Origin: Gottfriedia sp049568075
Lineage (GTDB): Bacteria; Bacillota; Bacilli; Bacillales; Bacillaceae_G
Assembly (NCBI GenBank): GCA_049568075.1
Contig: CP144911.1
Length of the DNA stretch: 64,000 bases
Strand: one strand, 5' to 3'
Made by a program: the position numbers and the translations under genes. Position 1 is the first letter of the stretch; each line of letters opens with the position of its first letter. Below are positions 33,545 through 42,245 of the stretch, one piece after another. Below the pieces are notes generated by a model, which was not told the origin of the DNA, did not search any database, and worked only from the letters and a program-made list of their open reading frames with translations.

Positions 33545-34708
33545 TTAAAGAGCTGCCTCTAAAATTTTCAATGCATCTTCTTGATCTAATTTTTTGAAGT
33601 TACCAAATGGACCATATTTAACCGTTTTAGTAGCCATTTCAGGTAGTTGCTCTTTTGTAATACCGTACTCACTTAAACGACTTGGCGCACCTATTTGGTT
33701 CCAGAATGTGCGTAAAGATTTAATACCAGCTAAAGCCCATTCTTCTTTTGACATTGATTCTTGCCTGATATCAAATACTCTATCTGCAAATTGGCAGAAA
33801 CGATCAACATTTTCGTTCATTACATATTCCATCCAATGAGGGAAAATAATTGCTAATCCTCCGCCGTGTGGAATATCTGTTACTGCAGAAACAGCATGCT
33901 CGATATTATGTGTAGCCCAATCACCTTGGACACCCATACTTAAGATTCCATTTAATGCCATCGTTCCACTATATAATAATGTTTCACGAGCTTCATAATC
34001 ATCCAATTTCTCTACTGCGATCGGAGCAGTTTCAATAACTGTTTTTAAAATACCCTCACAGAAACGATCTTGAATTTTTGTATTCGTTCCATGGTGGAAA
34101 TATGACTCAATAACATGTGACATTATATCCACTGATCCATAAACTGTTTGATCACGAGGAACTGTAAATGTATTTTGAGGATCTAGTATTGAAAACGTTG
34201 GGTAACTAAATTTACTTCCCCAACCTAATTTTTCATTTGTTTCCCAATTTGTAATAACTGACCCAGCGTTCATTTCTGAACCAGTTGCTGCAAGCGTTAA
34301 TACTGTTCCAAATTTTACTGCATCTGTTGGGAATGCTTTACGTGTAATAACATCCCAAATCTCACCATCAAATTTTGCACCAACTGCAATAGCTTTTGTA
34401 CAGTCGATTACAGAACCACCACCAACAGCTAAAACAAAGTCAATATTTTCTTCTTTACAAATTTGTATCCCTTTATGAACTGTTGATAATTTCGGATTTG
34501 GTTCAACTCCGCTTAGTTCATAAACCGTTTTATCAGCTTCTTTAAGAATACCTACTATTTGATCGTATAGGCCATTTCTCTTAATACTTCCACCACCGTA
34601 TACAACTAAAACATTCTTTCCAAAGATAGCAGCCTTCTCTTTTAACTTTTGTACACTATCTTTACCAAATATCAATTCTGTTGGATTTGCAAATGTAAAA
34701 AAATTCAT
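33545..34708 (-). CDS. Iron-containing alcohol dehydrogenase (butanol dehydrogenase type)
   Basis: A 387-aa group III alcohol dehydrogenase. NAD(P) binding is at VYGGGSIKRNG and AVGGGSVIDCTKA. Metal ligands are expected in DIMSHVIESYFHH and IPHGGGLAIIFPHW. It is closest by pattern to BdhA/YugJ/YqhD-like NAD(P)H-dependent butanol dehydrogenases of Firmicutes. The ATG follows AGGAGGGATACAT. Confidence 0.9.
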   Translation of the reverse strand: MNFFTFANPTELIFGKDSVQKLKEKAAIFGKNVLVVYGGGSIKRNGLYDQIVGILKEADKTVYELSGVEPNPKLSTVHKGIQICKEENIDFVLAVGGGSVIDCTKAIAVGAKFDGEIWDVITRKAFPTDAVKFGTVLTLAATGSEMNAGSVITNWETNEKLGWGSKFSYPTFSILDPQNTFTVPRDQTVYGSVDIMSHVIESYFHHGTNTKIQDRFCEGILKTVIETAPIAVEKLDDYEARETLLYSGTMALNGILSMGVQGDWATHNIEHAVSAVTDIPHGGGLAIIFPHWMEYVMNENVDRFCQFADRVFDIRQESMSKEEWALAGIKSLRTFWNQIGAPSRLSEYGITKEQLPEMATKTVKYGPFGNFKKLDQEDALKILEAAL

Positions 34709-34766
34709 ATGTATCCCTCCTATTGTTCAAACTTAATTTTAACTTAAACAATCGAAAGGATTCATC

Positions 34767-35354
34767 TTAAACGACTTTTGTTTCGAATATTTTTTCATTT
34801 ATTGGGAACACTAAATAATCGTATGAATGATTCATAATAAATCTAACTTTTTCATATTTAAATCCCACTTTTTCATATAATCGGCGAGCAGATGGTTTGT
34901 CTTGATCTACATTTAATGAAACTCGTGAAATTCCTTTGTTTTTGGCAAAAGAAAGTAATCCTTCTAATAATTCAGTTCCAATTCCTTTGCCTTGATAATC
35001 TGGATGCACTGACAATGTATCAATATAAAAATCTTCATCATCTGCTTCCTTATCAACTTTAACATTTTGGATATTTAAATTACGACTTATTATTTCAAGC
35101 ATTTCACGATCAAGTACTGATAGTTCCATGGAATGGTAGGCTATAATCACTCCTACAACTTTTCCTTCAATTTCTTTCACTAAACAATTATGGTAACTTA
35201 GTCGATTTTGTTCAGATTGGACATAATATTCTAAAATTGGTGTTGCTTGTTCGTATGATGATGTCCCTGTTAACATAAATACAATATCTTCAATCGCTTG
35301 TAGAATTAGAGGGACAATTTGTTTGGCATCTTCTTTTTTTGCTATTCGAATCAT
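34767..35354 (-). CDS. GNAT family N-acetyltransferase
   Basis: A 195-aa acetyltransferase. The acetyl-CoA-binding motif A is VHPDYQGKGIGTELL (Q/R-x-x-G-x-G/A) and the C-terminal ARRLYEKVGFKYE is typical. The acceptor is unknown. It lies 58 nt upstream of the alcohol dehydrogenase gene on the same strand; co-transcription is possible but no terminator or promoter decides it. Confidence 0.88.
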   Translation of the reverse strand: MIRIAKKEDAKQIVPLILQAIEDIVFMLTGTSSYEQATPILEYYVQSEQNRLSYHNCLVKEIEGKVVGVIIAYHSMELSVLDREMLEIISRNLNIQNVKVDKEADDEDFYIDTLSVHPDYQGKGIGTELLEGLLSFAKNKGISRVSLNVDQDKPSARRLYEKVGFKYEKVRFIMNHSYDYLVFPINEKIFETKVV

Positions 35355-35543
35355 GAATTGTCACTCCTTAATTTTTTCTTAGTTTACCTTTATCATTTTT
35401 TAGGATAAAAAAAACAACCTTTTCATTTTATACTAAATCCATGTTAATTTCATGTTAAAAATTAATACTTTATTAAAATCACCCATTTATTTTAACTTAA
35501 ATGTAATATATAATAATTCTAAGATGTGTAGGAGGAAATTAAT

Positions 35544-35753
35544 ATGTCTGATGTTCAAATTAAGGTTTTAGATAATGGTCCTTTACGTGTAACTGGTACT
35601 GTTGAGTTAGTTGATGCTGAAGGGAATACATATCCGCAAAAAGCAGCTTTCTCATTATGTCGATGCGGCATGTCAAGTAAATTACCATATTGTGACGGTA
35701 CTCATAAAGGGAAGTTCGAATCTGTCGTTCGAGCTCCTAAAGAATCAGAATAA
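35544..35753 (+). CDS. CDGSH iron-sulfur domain protein
   Basis: A 69-aa protein with the [2Fe-2S] mitoNEET-type motif CRCGMSSKLPYCDGTH, giving three Cys and one His ligand. Bacterial single-CDGSH proteins are small redox or cluster-transfer proteins of unclear role. The ATG follows TAGGAGGAAATTAAT. Confidence 0.9.
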   Translation: MSDVQIKVLDNGPLRVTGTVELVDAEGNTYPQKAAFSLCRCGMSSKLPYCDGTHKGKFESVVRAPKESE

Positions 35754-35768
35754 TTTTATTTTTCTGGC

Positions 35769-35805
35769 GCCGATTATTGAGCAACTCTAAATAATCGGCT
35801 TTCTT
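35769..35805 (+). terminator. CDGSH gene terminator
   Basis: GCCGATTATT pairs with AATAATCGGC, followed by TTTCTT. Confidence 0.8.
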
Positions 35806-35890
35806 ATGCCCTCATACCTTTTCTATATTTGAATCATTCATAAAACTGATCTAATCACATTTAGGGAATGAACTATTAGGGGGAACAAAT

Positions 35891-36949
35891 ATGAAAAAGG
35901 CAATAGCTTCAGTCGTTTTATCTGCAGCATTAGTAGTACCAGGCGTAACTGCTTATGCAGCGCCAAATGCAAATGAATTAAAAACTTATTTAGTTAGTAT
36001 CGACCTAACTCAAAAGCAATTAGAGGATTATTTAAATTCTTACTACGGTGAGTCAATCTCTGATTTCGATTCAGTTGATGAGTTAAAAGATACTTTAGGT
36101 GAAAGACTTACACAAAAAACTTTAGACGCTCTTCTAGATGAGTACGGTTACACTGAAGATGAAATTATCGATCTAGCAGTCCAATATGATGATATGGACA
36201 AAAATGCATCCTTACTAGATACGTATTATTTTACTTCAGATATCGAAAACTTAATTTATTTAGATGAAGATGAGTCAGGGTCAGGTAGTGTAGAAGATCA
36301 ATTCCCTTCTATGGACGATCTTTCTAGTGCTCTTTCAGAGTTTGGAATTACTCAAACAGAAATTAATAATCTATCTGCATACCTAGAAAAAGTTGTGAAT
36401 GATGATCCTGCTGTTGAAGCAAAATTAGAAGCATTAGGAGAACGTGCATCTGCTTTAGAAGAAAATTATCCTGAATTTTTCTCAATGGATACGGAGGCTA
36501 CTCCAAAAGAATTACCAGCTGAATTAAAAGTTGAATTAATGAATATCGTTAAAGAGCTTCAATCTACTTTAAAAATTGATATTAAAGTTGCAATTGAACA
36601 AAATGGCGTTAAAACTCCTTTAACTTTTGCTAAATTACTTACTATGGATGATTCTATGGATTCTATGGAAAATATAAAAGTATATTTAGAGATTTATGAC
36701 AACGCTGGTAATCTATTATTAGACGCTGTATTTTCACCAGAGGAACTTATTGGTGATGACCAAATTGTAGATATCGTTAAAGATACTCAAAAAGCAATTA
36801 AAAACCCAAAACCAACTGTTACAGTAAGAACGGAAAATGGCGGTAAACTTCCAACTACTGCAACTCATACAACTGAATGGACAATGGTTGGTATGTTAAT
36901 GATGTTAACTGCTGTTGTTTTACGTAAAAAGGTAATTGTTAAACGATAA
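35891..36949 (+). CDS. Processed acidic surface protein with LPTTA sorting signal
   Basis: A 352-aa secreted protein. The signal peptide covers residues 1-23 (cleavage near AYA-AP). A long, very acidic helical region follows, with repeated ELKTYL and DELKDTL-like segments. The C-terminal cell-wall sorting signal is LPTTA (about residues 320-324), then a hydrophobic stretch and a basic tail (LRKKVIVKR). The motif ends in A rather than G, as in substrates of class D sortases, and the next gene is such a sortase. Role on the cell or spore surface unknown. Confidence 0.88.
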   Translation: MKKAIASVVLSAALVVPGVTAYAAPNANELKTYLVSIDLTQKQLEDYLNSYYGESISDFDSVDELKDTLGERLTQKTLDALLDEYGYTEDEIIDLAVQYDDMDKNASLLDTYYFTSDIENLIYLDEDESGSGSVEDQFPSMDDLSSALSEFGITQTEINNLSAYLEKVVNDDPAVEAKLEALGERASALEENYPEFFSMDTEATPKELPAELKVELMNIVKELQSTLKIDIKVAIEQNGVKTPLTFAKLLTMDDSMDSMENIKVYLEIYDNAGNLLLDAVFSPEELIGDDQIVDIVKDTQKAIKNPKPTVTVRTENGGKLPTTATHTTEWTMVGMLMMLTAVVLRKKVIVKR

Positions 36950-36952
36950 GCT

Positions 36953-37573
36953 ATGAATCGTAAACGAAAAGTCATACTTATTTTTTCAGCACTCCTTTTT
37001 ATTGTAGGATTATTTTTTGCTACAACAAATGCTTATTCTTTAATTAAAACCTATGTGCTGTATAAACAGTCTAAGGATGATTTCAAAAAAGAAATCAAAA
37101 CAGAAACAGCAACTAAATTGAAGCAAATTAAAAGAGACGAACCGCTTTACAAGACTTATCCTAATTTTGGCGATGAAATGGGGTCATTAACAATTCCTCG
37201 AATTTCTGCAACTCTACCAATCTTCCACGGGACAGATGAGGATGAGCTTGCAAAAGGAATCGGTCATTATGCTAAATCTGTGATGCCAGGTGAAAGAGAT
37301 AATAGTGTTCTTGCTGGACATCGAGATACTGTATTCCGTGAGCTTGGCAAAGTAAAAGTGGGCGATCCGTTAATTGTTAAAACTTCGGCTGGTACATTTA
37401 CTTACAAAGTACATAAGATTCGCATCGTTGATAAAGATGATCGCACTGTCATTATCCCAAAACCAAGACCAACTTTAACGGTAAGTACTTGTTATCCGTT
37501 TAATTTTATTGGACATGCACCACAGCGTTATATACTTGTAGCCGGTTTAGTTAAATCAGAAGTAAATAAATAA
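36953..37573 (+). CDS. Sortase (class D-like)
   Basis: A 206-aa membrane-anchored transpeptidase with an N-terminal TM (residues 7-27). The catalytic triad is H123 (LAGHRDTVF), C180 (TLTVSTCYPF) and R192 (PQRYILV). It starts four bases after the stop of the acidic surface protein gene, so the two form a dedicated substrate-enzyme pair that anchors the LPTTA protein. Confidence 0.92.
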   Translation: MNRKRKVILIFSALLFIVGLFFATTNAYSLIKTYVLYKQSKDDFKKEIKTETATKLKQIKRDEPLYKTYPNFGDEMGSLTIPRISATLPIFHGTDEDELAKGIGHYAKSVMPGERDNSVLAGHRDTVFRELGKVKVGDPLIVKTSAGTFTYKVHKIRIVDKDDRTVIIPKPRPTLTVSTCYPFNFIGHAPQRYILVAGLVKSEVNK

Positions 37574-37577
37574 ACAA

Positions 37578-37613
37578 AAAAATGCTTACTATTTAATAGT
37601 GAGCATTTTTTTA
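37578..37613 (+). terminator. Sortase operon terminator
   Basis: AAATGCTTACTAT pairs with ATAGTGAGCATTT, followed by a T run. Confidence 0.9.
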
Positions 37614-37634
37614 TTAGTAGTTTCATATTTTTCA

Positions 37635-38564
37635 TTAATTTTCTAGTACAGCCCAAAACTTTTCGTTATTTAAATTACGAACACTCCATTGATAGTGTCC
37701 ATCACTGCAAGTTTCTGAAAAGAAATTTGCCGAATAGATACTATAAAATAGAACGTACAAATGGATTGTACTTCTAACTTCTTCCCCTAATTGATTAACT
37801 ACTTTATTTAAATATTTTTCTAGCTTTATTTCACCCAATTCATCATATAAATCAAATAAAATCCAGCTTAGTGCAACATCAAATAATGGGTCTCCATATA
37901 ACGTCATTAATCCGAAATCAATTACACCATTAATTCGTCCATCTGAATTTACTAATAGATTTGATGGATAATAATCACCATGTACTAATGCATATTCCCC
38001 TTCATATCCAACTGAAAATGCATCCATTAATCGTTTTAATTTCACTTCGTAATCTAATACATCTCTTTTCAAATATCGATCTACTTCTGTATTTTTTCTT
38101 AGTAACGATTGTTTTAAAAAATCGTTCCAGTCCTTTGTATAAATTTCATCATAATCACTTAATAATTTAATGCCTTTAAATTGCTCTTCCAATTCAATCT
38201 TTTGAATACTTACTATTGTAGATAGATAGTTTTCAAAGAAAGAATCTAATACTTGCTCATCATAATTTGATAAATCCTTTTGAATATTTTTGCCTTCAAT
38301 TCGTTTTTCAATTGTTAAAACAACATCCTTCTCTTTTATTATCTTGTGAATTTTTGGTAATTCAAAATTTGCATCACTTGAATTCATTGATTCATAAAAT
38401 TGCTTTAATATTTCTAACTTTGAATATGCGGTTGGTTTATATAATTTTAAGACTCTCGTTTGATCATAAGAGTAAACTTCTGCTTCTTGCCCTTTTCCTA
38501 AAAAATCCACTTCGCTTATATTGTACTTATTCAAAATGTAACCCCTAACATTTTGTGTAATCAT
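37635..38564 (-). CDS. Aminoglycoside phosphotransferase-like kinase
   Basis: A 309-aa kinase-fold protein. The catalytic loop VHGDYYPSNLLV (H-G-D-x-x-x-x-N) and the metal-binding aspartate in VIDFGLMTLYGDP are intact. Such APH/choline-kinase-like proteins phosphorylate small molecules; resistance is not implied. ATG 38564 follows GGGGAAC. Confidence 0.85.
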   Translation of the reverse strand: MITQNVRGYILNKYNISEVDFLGKGQEAEVYSYDQTRVLKLYKPTAYSKLEILKQFYESMNSSDANFELPKIHKIIKEKDVVLTIEKRIEGKNIQKDLSNYDEQVLDSFFENYLSTIVSIQKIELEEQFKGIKLLSDYDEIYTKDWNDFLKQSLLRKNTEVDRYLKRDVLDYEVKLKRLMDAFSVGYEGEYALVHGDYYPSNLLVNSDGRINGVIDFGLMTLYGDPLFDVALSWILFDLYDELGEIKLEKYLNKVVNQLGEEVRSTIHLYVLFYSIYSANFFSETCSDGHYQWSVRNLNNEKFWAVLEN

Positions 38565-38700
38565 CTTTAGTTCCCCATTTTCCTTTATTTATCTTTTTTC
38601 AATTCTATTTCCATCCATTACCACTTCTTCCAAAATAGCCTACTATTTCTTATACGACAATATAAATTATTTAATGATGTTTATTATCCGTATTAGCTTC

Positions 38701-39195
38701 CTATTCTTCTTTTGATACCCATGAACCTAGTGCTTTTCGTATGTAGAGGATTTGCCCAATATGATAAGCATTATGAGTACATAGATTAGATAACGCTCTC
38801 CACCAGATTCCATCTACTGGAAAATTTGGAATTTGTTCATAAAGCTTTGATTCATCTGCTTCTTTTATAGCTTGCTGCCAATTCGCTAAATTCTCATCTA
38901 ACCGTTTAACAAGCGACTGCCAATCATTTTTTGTTAAATTTTCCATTTCCCGAAAAGTTGAAGCATTACTTTCAATCACTTCAGTTGGTATTTCTCCATT
39001 AAATCTTCTCAACCATCGTTCATTATAGAAATACAGATGGTATACGATTTCACCGATCGTATGAGTAAAATCATTTTGTCTCCAACTTATATCATCTAAA
39101 CTTAAATTCTCCAATGCTACACTTAAAGGTTGAATCCAACTTTCAACATTTCTACAGACTTCTAATTGATCTAATAGAAACTCTTTTTTACTCAT
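38701..39195 (-). CDS. DinB family protein
   Basis: A 164-aa four-helix-bundle protein of the DinB/YfiT superfamily. Metal-binding histidines are positioned in HTIGEIVYHLYFYNE and THNAYHIGQILYIRK. Members include thiol-dependent transferases (bacillithiol or mycothiol) and uncharacterised stress proteins. The likely partner thiol here is bacillithiol (bshB2 is in this window). Confidence 0.85.
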   Translation of the reverse strand: MSKKEFLLDQLEVCRNVESWIQPLSVALENLSLDDISWRQNDFTHTIGEIVYHLYFYNERWLRRFNGEIPTEVIESNASTFREMENLTKNDWQSLVKRLDENLANWQQAIKEADESKLYEQIPNFPVDGIWWRALSNLCTHNAYHIGQILYIRKALGSWVSKEE

Positions 39196-39290
39196 AGATC
39201 ATTCTCCCTTGTTAATTTTATACTTTACGATATGTACTTTCGTGGTTATTACTAGATTCACCTTTATTACTTTATGATTTATGCCTATTA

Positions 39291-39325
39291 AAAAATGCAC
39301 TACTTTTTAAAAAGCAGTGCATTCT
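39291..39325 (-). terminator. Terminator of the exosporium-like gene
   Basis: On the minus strand AATGCACTGCTTTTT pairs with AAAAAGTAGTGCATT (one mismatch), followed by TTTT. Confidence 0.85.
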
Positions 39326-39373
39326 TGTAACGCAAATAGGGAATCTTTTGAGGAGTAACGATTAAAACTTGTA

Positions 39374-39820
39374 CTAATGAACTCTGAATAGATTAATTGT
39401 AGCTCCAGCGCCTTGTAACAACTTAACATCTCCAACAAAGTCAAACAATTGAAGTGAAATTGTATCTCCAGCGTCTAATGGTAAGATCATTTGGCTACCG
39501 TAAATGGATCTATTCACTTCATTTACGATTGCTGATGCATTTATAGGTCTACCATTTACTAATATTCTTGTAGATACGTCTAATAGTGCATTTAAATTCA
39601 CTGTGTAAGTAATAAAGTAATTACCTGGTACTTCAACTGTTAGTCGATCATTTGCTCGATCAATTGTAACTCCTTCACCTAAATACTGAAATGATGGAAA
39701 AGTTACAATTGTACCTTCTTTTATAACAGAAACTGTTCCACCGCTATTAGTAACAAATGCAAAACTTTCGCCAGGAGGTATTGGTGGAAAATGATGTCTT
39801 GGCGGTCTTGGGTATCTCAT
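39374..39820 (-). CDS. BclA C-terminal-domain-like (TNF/C1q fold) exosporium protein
   Basis: A 148-aa protein that is nearly all a beta-jelly-roll domain: GGTVSVIKEGTIVTFP, DRLTVEVPGNYFITYTVNL and AGDTISLQLFDFVGDV resemble the trimeric C-terminal domain of BclA. The short proline/histidine-rich N-terminus (MRYPRPPRHHFPPIPPG) replaces the collagen-like repeats of BclA. It is probably a spore-surface protein; a sporulation promoter was not identified with confidence. Confidence 0.78.
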   Translation of the reverse strand: MRYPRPPRHHFPPIPPGESFAFVTNSGGTVSVIKEGTIVTFPSFQYLGEGVTIDRANDRLTVEVPGNYFITYTVNLNALLDVSTRILVNGRPINASAIVNEVNRSIYGSQMILPLDAGDTISLQLFDFVGDVKLLQGAGATINLFRVH

Positions 39821-39981
39821 ACTATCACCTTTTCTTATTATTTAGACATAAATCCTCTTAGGAGTAACATATTAAAGGCTTGTCTATATTTGTTGATATA
39901 GTTTATTAATATGAAAGTTTTTTCTTTTCGTTACAGCATGTCCACTAGTTTTTTTATTTTTTTTTAATTTTAATAGATTTT

Positions 39982-40016
39982 AAAAAACTTAGTCATCATC
40001 GGACTAAGTTCTTTTT
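39982..40016 (-). terminator. Terminator of the 58-aa membrane protein gene
   Basis: AACTTAGTC pairs with GACTAAGTT; T run on the minus strand. Confidence 0.85.
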
Positions 40017-40037
40017 AAGCATATATATTGCGAAAGT

Positions 40038-40214
40038 CTAAGACCTCTCTAGTACATTTACAATCCGATTTAATAGTTCATTGTGCTTCTTTAATTCCTC
40101 GTTTCGGATTTTAAATAATTTATAGAAGTAGGAGATTACTACTATAAGACCTACAGGAATTGCAATGTAAAAAAGCATAATAATGATTGGAAATACACCT
40201 AAGGCTGCATCCAT
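40038..40214 (-). CDS. Small single-TM membrane protein
   Basis: A 58-aa protein (MDAALGVFPIIIMLFYIAIP...). It has one long hydrophobic stretch (about residues 8-32) followed by a charged amphipathic helix (FKIRNEELKKHNELLNRIV). ATG 40214 lies seven nt after GTGGAG; the upstream ATG at 40229 lacks a ribosome site. The topology resembles phage-shock or holin-like small proteins, but I do not recognise the family. Confidence 0.68.
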   Translation of the reverse strand: MDAALGVFPIIIMLFYIAIPVGLIVVISYFYKLFKIRNEELKKHNELLNRIVNVLERS

Positions 40215-40329
40215 TTTAACACTCCACATCCTTTATAGTTTATATTTAGATTATGTTAGCCTATACAATCTTTATGTCTTTAATATGGAACTATATCAAA
40301 TTTTAGAAAATCAGCAATATTTCCCATAA

Positions 40330-40377
40330 AAAAAAGAGAGTCTCAAAAGTACTTTGACTTTTGATTCCTCTCTTTTG
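40330..40377 (-). terminator. HAD hydrolase terminator
   Basis: AAAAGAGAG and CTCTCTTTT enclose an inner CAAAAGT/ACTTTTG stem, T-rich on the minus strand. Confidence 0.85.
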
Positions 40378-40395
40378 CCAGTCTATAAATTGAAT

Positions 40396-41235
40396 TTAAC
40401 TTTGCTTTAATTTTTGTTTTTGATCTAAAAAATGATAAATTGCATGGGCTACGCCTGCTTCTTCATTTGTTTTTGTAACAAATGCACAGTGTCCTTTTAG
40501 CTCTTCTTTCGCATTTCCCATAGCTACTGGAAAGCCTACTCGATTAAACATAGAGACATCATTAAAACTATCTCCAATTGCCATGCTCTCATTTAAATCT
40601 ACTCCAAGGATTGGTGCAAGCTTTAATAATGCCGCTCCTTTACTTACATTTGCTGCATTAATTTCAACGTTATTTGAGCCTGACGAAGTAATCAGTAGAC
40701 CCTCTTCTTGCATTAGTTCTAGACGAATGCGACTAATAACCTCTTCTTTATTGGAAAGAAATAATATTTTATATACATCAAGATTATTAAAATCCTCAAT
40801 AGAAGAATAAGTTCGAACCTTTCTTAAAGTAGCTGTCACTTTGTGTGTCTTACCAGTTTGCTTATCAGTGAAAAATTCATCATATAGTGTATCTCGACAC
40901 TTTGTAAATGATCCTTCACTAGTACTAATAATAAATGTTTTATTTTCCGCTTCACATATGCTTAAGGCTTTCGCAAAAATTTCTTTATCCATTGAATCGT
41001 TGTGTAAAATTCCCGCCTCATAGTCATATATTTGGGAGCCATTTAAACAAACAATTGGACAAGTTAGTCCAGCTTCATCTAATACTTCCTTCGCACTTTC
41101 ATACATTCTACCTGTAGAAATGACAACATGGATTCCTTCCTTTTGTGCCGCCCGGATGCTTTCAATGTTTTCCATTGGTATTCCATTCTTACCATTTACC
41201 AGTGTACCATCCATATCAATTGCAATTAGTGCCAT
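40396..41235 (-). CDS. Cof-type HAD family phosphatase
   Basis: A 279-aa HAD-IIB hydrolase. Motif I is IAIDMDGTLVNG (nucleophile D7), motif II STGRMYES, motif III lysine in VSKGAALLKL, and motif IV GDSFNDVSMF. Bacillus members (YcsE/YkrA/YitU group) dephosphorylate flavin precursors or sugar phosphates; the substrate is not evident here. Confidence 0.92.
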   Translation of the reverse strand: MALIAIDMDGTLVNGKNGIPMENIESIRAAQKEGIHVVISTGRMYESAKEVLDEAGLTCPIVCLNGSQIYDYEAGILHNDSMDKEIFAKALSICEAENKTFIISTSEGSFTKCRDTLYDEFFTDKQTGKTHKVTATLRKVRTYSSIEDFNNLDVYKILFLSNKEEVISRIRLELMQEEGLLITSSGSNNVEINAANVSKGAALLKLAPILGVDLNESMAIGDSFNDVSMFNRVGFPVAMGNAKEELKGHCAFVTKTNEEAGVAHAIYHFLDQKQKLKQS

Positions 41236-41364
41236 GTCGTTCTCTCCTTTTCTACTATTCTCTTATAATCTGAATGCTAACTATTCCCCAATTCTACTAA
41301 AGCATTCTTATTACAATTTAACTATCTTCTATTTTATGTTTTCATTCTTTATTATTATAACGCA

Positions 41365-41393
41365 AAAAAAGACCTTCTGCATTTCAGAAGGTC
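41365..41393 (-). terminator. Terminator copy A (duplicated hairpin)
   Basis: GACCTTCTG pairs with CAGAAGGTC; on the minus strand TTTTTTT follows. An identical 26-nt block recurs at 41651-41676. Confidence 0.8.
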
Positions 41394-41531
41394 TCAGACT
41401 GTTGACAAACTCGCTTTCTTCGTTGCTTCGCCTGTCTGCGGTGCTCATTACCGTCAAAGGTAACTCCGCTCCTCACCAGGCTTCGCGCCTCGAAAGACAA
41501 GCGCTTGCAATCAGTCTGAAACTCAAGTTTT
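41393..41531 (-). repeat. Interspersed repeat, full-length copy 1
   Basis: The ends are the inverted repeats CAGACTG and CAGTCTG. The body includes CGCTTTCTTCGTTGCTTCGCC, GGTGCTCATTACCGTC and CTTCGCGCCTCGAAAGAC, nearly identical to 59369-59500. It is richer in G+C than the surroundings and abuts a terminator. It is noncoding, though reverse frames give recurrent peptide-like strings. Confidence 0.85.
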
Positions 41532-41564
41532 TGTAATTTGTCAATTAATTTCCAAATTTTTGTA

Positions 41565-41650
41565 AAGGAGTAGTGATGTTGTTTTCCACTACGGGGTGCT
41601 CGTTTTCACAACTTCCGGTATTGACTCATTTATATTTCACACCTCTGAAA
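41565..41650. other. Eroded sequence between the two terminator copies
   Basis: It contains TTTTCCACTACGGGGTGCTCG, related to one end of the repeat remnant at 7965-8056 (TTTCCACTACAGAATGCTCG). Together with the repeat at 41393-41531 it makes up the block bounded by the duplicated terminator. No gene is seen. Confidence 0.4.
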
Positions 41651-41677
41651 AGACCTTCTGCATTTCAGAAGGTATTA
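41651..41677 (-). terminator. Terminator copy B, end of the DUF1659-DUF2922 operon
   Basis: The same ACCTTCTG/CAGAAGGT hairpin as copy A, followed by TCTTTTC on the minus strand, 33 nt past the DUF2922 stop. Confidence 0.75.
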
Positions 41678-41709
41678 AACTACCTACAAAACTCTTTTCT
41701 TAATAATAC

Positions 41710-41925
41710 TTATAACTCGATCTCAATAATCTCCTTACCAACCAAGCGTGCGCCTTGTTTGGCTACGACAATTCCACTTGTAGAGGTGAATACGTTGTTT
41801 GCTACAATTTTATCCATTACTTGATTGATTAGTGTTGGATTAACTGGAATTGTTGGATTGTCTACTGTTAGCGTAACAATCTTTTCGTTTTCATTTAAAA
41901 ATTTGAGTTCTAATGTTTGAATCAT
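41710..41925 (-). CDS. DUF2922 protein
   Basis: A 71-aa beta-rich protein (TLELKFLNENEKIVTLTVDNP...GARLVGKEIIEIEL) of the DUF2922 type, usually encoded next to a DUF1659 protein as here. ATG 41925 follows AAAGGAGGAAAGCGAT. Function unknown. Confidence 0.82.
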   Translation of the reverse strand: MIQTLELKFLNENEKIVTLTVDNPTIPVNPTLINQVMDKIVANNVFTSTSGIVVAKQGARLVGKEIIEIEL

Positions 41926-41942
41926 ATCGCTTTCCTCCTTTT

Positions 41943-42167
41943 TTATAGACTGTTTAAAAGTAGTCCATTGCTTAATACTTCTAGCTCTACTAATGGTAGA
42001 TCTTGCAATGATGCCAAGGCATTACCGATTTCACTTAGCTTCACTAAATCAACATCAACTCGGACATTTTTATATGCCTTCCTCTTGATAATGATTTTTC
42101 CTTGTGCATCTTTTCCTGCATGTAAATTTACATACAATGTTAGTTGTTGAGTAGCAATTTGTGCCAT
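41943..42167 (-). CDS. DUF1659 protein
   Basis: A 74-aa protein (QLTLYVNLHAGKDAQGKIII...) of the DUF1659 family. A TTG at 42173 is in frame, but ATG 42167 has better spacing to GGGGGAG. It is the first gene of a two-gene operon with DUF2922, 17 nt apart. Function unknown. Confidence 0.82.
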   Translation of the reverse strand: MAQIATQQLTLYVNLHAGKDAQGKIIIKRKAYKNVRVDVDLVKLSEIGNALASLQDLPLVELEVLSNGLLLNSL

Positions 42168-42245
42168 TTTCAACTCCCCCTTTCGATGTATATGTACTTA
42201 AAAAAGGGGGGATTTTCGTTAATGGTTAATTATTTTTTGGACTGT

